A stretch of 14,255 nt of DNA from DATLWR01 sp035576205 (GTDB taxonomy: Bacteria > Pseudomonadota > Zetaproteobacteria > Mariprofundales > Mariprofundaceae). Below, piece by piece: positions 13,065 through 14,255 of this stretch. Location of the stretch: contig DATLWR010000009.1 of NCBI GenBank assembly GCA_035576205.1, forward strand, positions 1 through 14,255, read 5' to 3'. Under the pieces are notes generated by a model that was given only the letters and a program-made list of their open reading frames with translations, did not search any database and had not been told where the DNA came from. The stretch's first letter is position 1. Each line of letters opens with the position of its first letter. The position numbers and the translations under genes were made by a program.

Positions 13065-14255
13065 TTACTTGATGATATCGGTGACGACGCCGGCACCGAC
13101 AGTACGGCCGCCCTCGCGAATCGCGAAACGCAGCTCCTTGTCCATCGCGATCGGCGTGATCAGCTCAACTTCAACCGCAATGTTGTCGCCAGGCATCACC
13201 ATCTCGGTGCCTTCCGGCAGCTTCACCGAACCGGTCACGTCCGTCGTACGGAAGTAGAACTGCGGACGGTAGCCGTTGAAGAACGGCGTATGACGGCCGC
13301 CTTCTTCCTTCGTCAGGATGTATGCCTCGGCCTTGAACGAGGTGTGCGGGGTGATCGAACCCGGCTTGGACAGAACCTGGCCGCGCTCAACATCCTCACG
13401 CTTCAGGCCACGAACCAGAACGCCGACGTTGTCGCCTGCCTGGCCCTGGTCCAGCAGCTTGCGGAACATCTCAACACCGGTCACGGTCGTCTTCTGGGTC
13501 GGCTTGATACCGACAACCTCAACTTCGTCACCAACCTTCACGATGCCGGTCTCAATACGGCCGGTCACCACGGTACCGCGGCCGGAGATCGAGAACACGT
13601 CCTCGATCGGCATCAGGAATGCCTTGTCGATCGGACGCTCCGGGGTCGGAATGAAGGAGTCGACGGCTTCCATCAGCTTCATGATGGCCTGCGAACCGAT
13701 CTCGGAGGTGTCGCCCTGCAGCGCCTTCAGTGCCGAACCCTTGATGATCGGGGTGTCGTCGCCCGGGAAGTCGTAGGAGGAGAGCAGCTCGCGCACTTCC
13801 ATCTCCACCAGCTCCAGCAGCTCCTCGTCGTCAACCATGTCGGCCTTGTTCAGGAACACCACCAGGTACGGAACGTTCACCTGACGCGCCAGCAGCACGT
13901 GCTCGCGGGTCTGCGGCATCGGGCCGTCTGCAGCCGAAACCACCAGAATCGCGCCGTCCATCTGGGCAGCACCGGTGATCATGTTCTTCACGTAGTCGGC
14001 GTGACCCGGGCAGTCAACGTGAGCGTAGTGACGCGCGTCGGTCTCGTACTCAACGTGGGCGGTCGCGATCGTAATGCCGCGCTCGCGCTCTTCCGGCGCA
14101 CCGTCGATGTCGCCGTAGTCCTTGAACTGGGCCTTGCCCTGCTCCGACAGTACCTTCGTGATCGCCGCGGTCAGCGTCGTCTTGCCATGGTCAACGTGAC
14201 CAATCGTGCCAATGTTTACGTGCGGCTTCGTACGCTCAAATTTTGCCTTTGCCAT
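13065..14255 (-). CDS. tuf: Elongation factor Tu
   Basis: EF-Tu (396 aa) is the GTPase that delivers aminoacyl-tRNA to the ribosomal A site. All G-domain motifs are intact: P-loop GHVDHGKT (19-26), switch I RGITI (59-63, with the Mg2+-binding Thr), DCPGH (81-85, catalytic His85), NKAD (136-139) and SAL (174-176). Domains 2 and 3 follow at about 205-300 and 301-396, ending AGVVTDIIK. The gene is complete, with its ATG being the last three bases of the window, so promoter and ribosome binding site are not visible. This is the copy next to secE (the tufB position); many proteobacteria have a second copy after fusA that is kept nearly the same by gene conversion. It is first in the visible transcription unit. 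Confidence 0.99.
   Translation of the reverse strand: MAKAKFERTKPHVNIGTIGHVDHGKTTLTAAITKVLSEQGKAQFKDYGDIDGAPEERERGITIATAHVEYETDARHYAHVDCPGHADYVKNMITGAAQMDGAILVVSAADGPMPQTREHVLLARQVNVPYLVVFLNKADMVDDEELLELVEMEVRELLSSYDFPGDDTPIIKGSALKALQGDTSEIGSQAIMKLMEAVDSFIPTPERPIDKAFLMPIEDVFSISGRGTVVTGRIETGIVKVGDEVEVVGIKPTQKTTVTGVEMFRKLLDQGQAGDNVGVLVRGLKREDVERGQVLSKPGSITPHTSFKAEAYILTKEEGGRHTPFFNGYRPQFYFRTTDVTGSVKLPEGTEMVMPGDNIAVEVELITPIAMDKELRFAIREGGRTVGAGVVTDIIK

Overview
The window carries the classic bacterial translation/transcription cluster tuf – rpmG – tRNA-Trp – secE – nusG – rplK – rplA – rplJ – rplL – rpoB – rpoC, all on the minus strand and read from right to left. At the left edge, past rpoC, lie a convergent plus-strand gene for a DUF155/RMD1-family membrane-anchored protein (224-1024) and the first 27 codons of a minus-strand lipoprotein gene that runs off the window (1-82). 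Most of this is ordinary core genome, and no mobile element, CRISPR array, phage gene or obvious horizontal insertion is visible.

Organism: the large RNA polymerase subunits look proteobacterial. Beta is 1364 aa. Beta' is 1410 aa and has the long trigger-loop insertion seen in Escherichia coli. The rplJ leader contains the L10-leader pattern known from Proteobacteria. GC content is high (about 60% by eye). The beta N-terminus (MAKQVLSKRIRKNFG) differs from the usual gamma/betaproteobacterial MAYS(Y/F)TEKKRIRK, and rpmG sits between tuf and tRNA-Trp, which is not the E. coli order. I infer a pseudomonadote outside the enteric-like gammaproteobacteria, possibly an early-branching class such as Zetaproteobacteria. 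That placement is a guess from synteny and motifs only.

Layout: 13065-14255 tuf, whose start codon is the last three bases of the window; 12844-12996 rpmG (50 aa, four-cysteine form); 12763-12838 tRNA-Trp with encoded CCA; 12529-12717 secE; 11999-12529 nusG, overlapping secE by one base; 11857-11998 a spacer with a weak terminator and a possible L1-responsive leader; 11428-11856 rplK; 10730-11416 rplA; 10525-10729 a spacer holding a strong inverted repeat and the L10 leader; 10006-10524 rplJ with a GTG start; 9562-9951 rplL; 9435-9561 a spacer with a 16-bp hairpin (attenuator/processing type); 5340-9434 rpoB; 1104-5336 rpoC; 1054-1082 a bidirectional terminator shared with the convergent DUF155 gene. 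No gene-free stretch exceeds 300 bases; the longest is the 205-base rplA-rplJ spacer.

The genes supply elongation factor Tu, ribosomal proteins L33, L11, L1, L10 and L7/L12, the translocon subunit SecE, the transcription factor NusG, tRNA-Trp and both large RNA polymerase subunits. The spacers appear to be where the stoichiometry is set: L1 feedback before rplK, L10(L7/L12) feedback before rplJ, and attenuation before rpoB. The observations most worth a second look are the in-frame TAA-GCC-ATG junction of rpoB and rpoC, the acidic C-terminal tail of beta', the phased direct repeats in the divergent region at 129-181, and the little-studied DUF155 protein next to the RNA polymerase operon.
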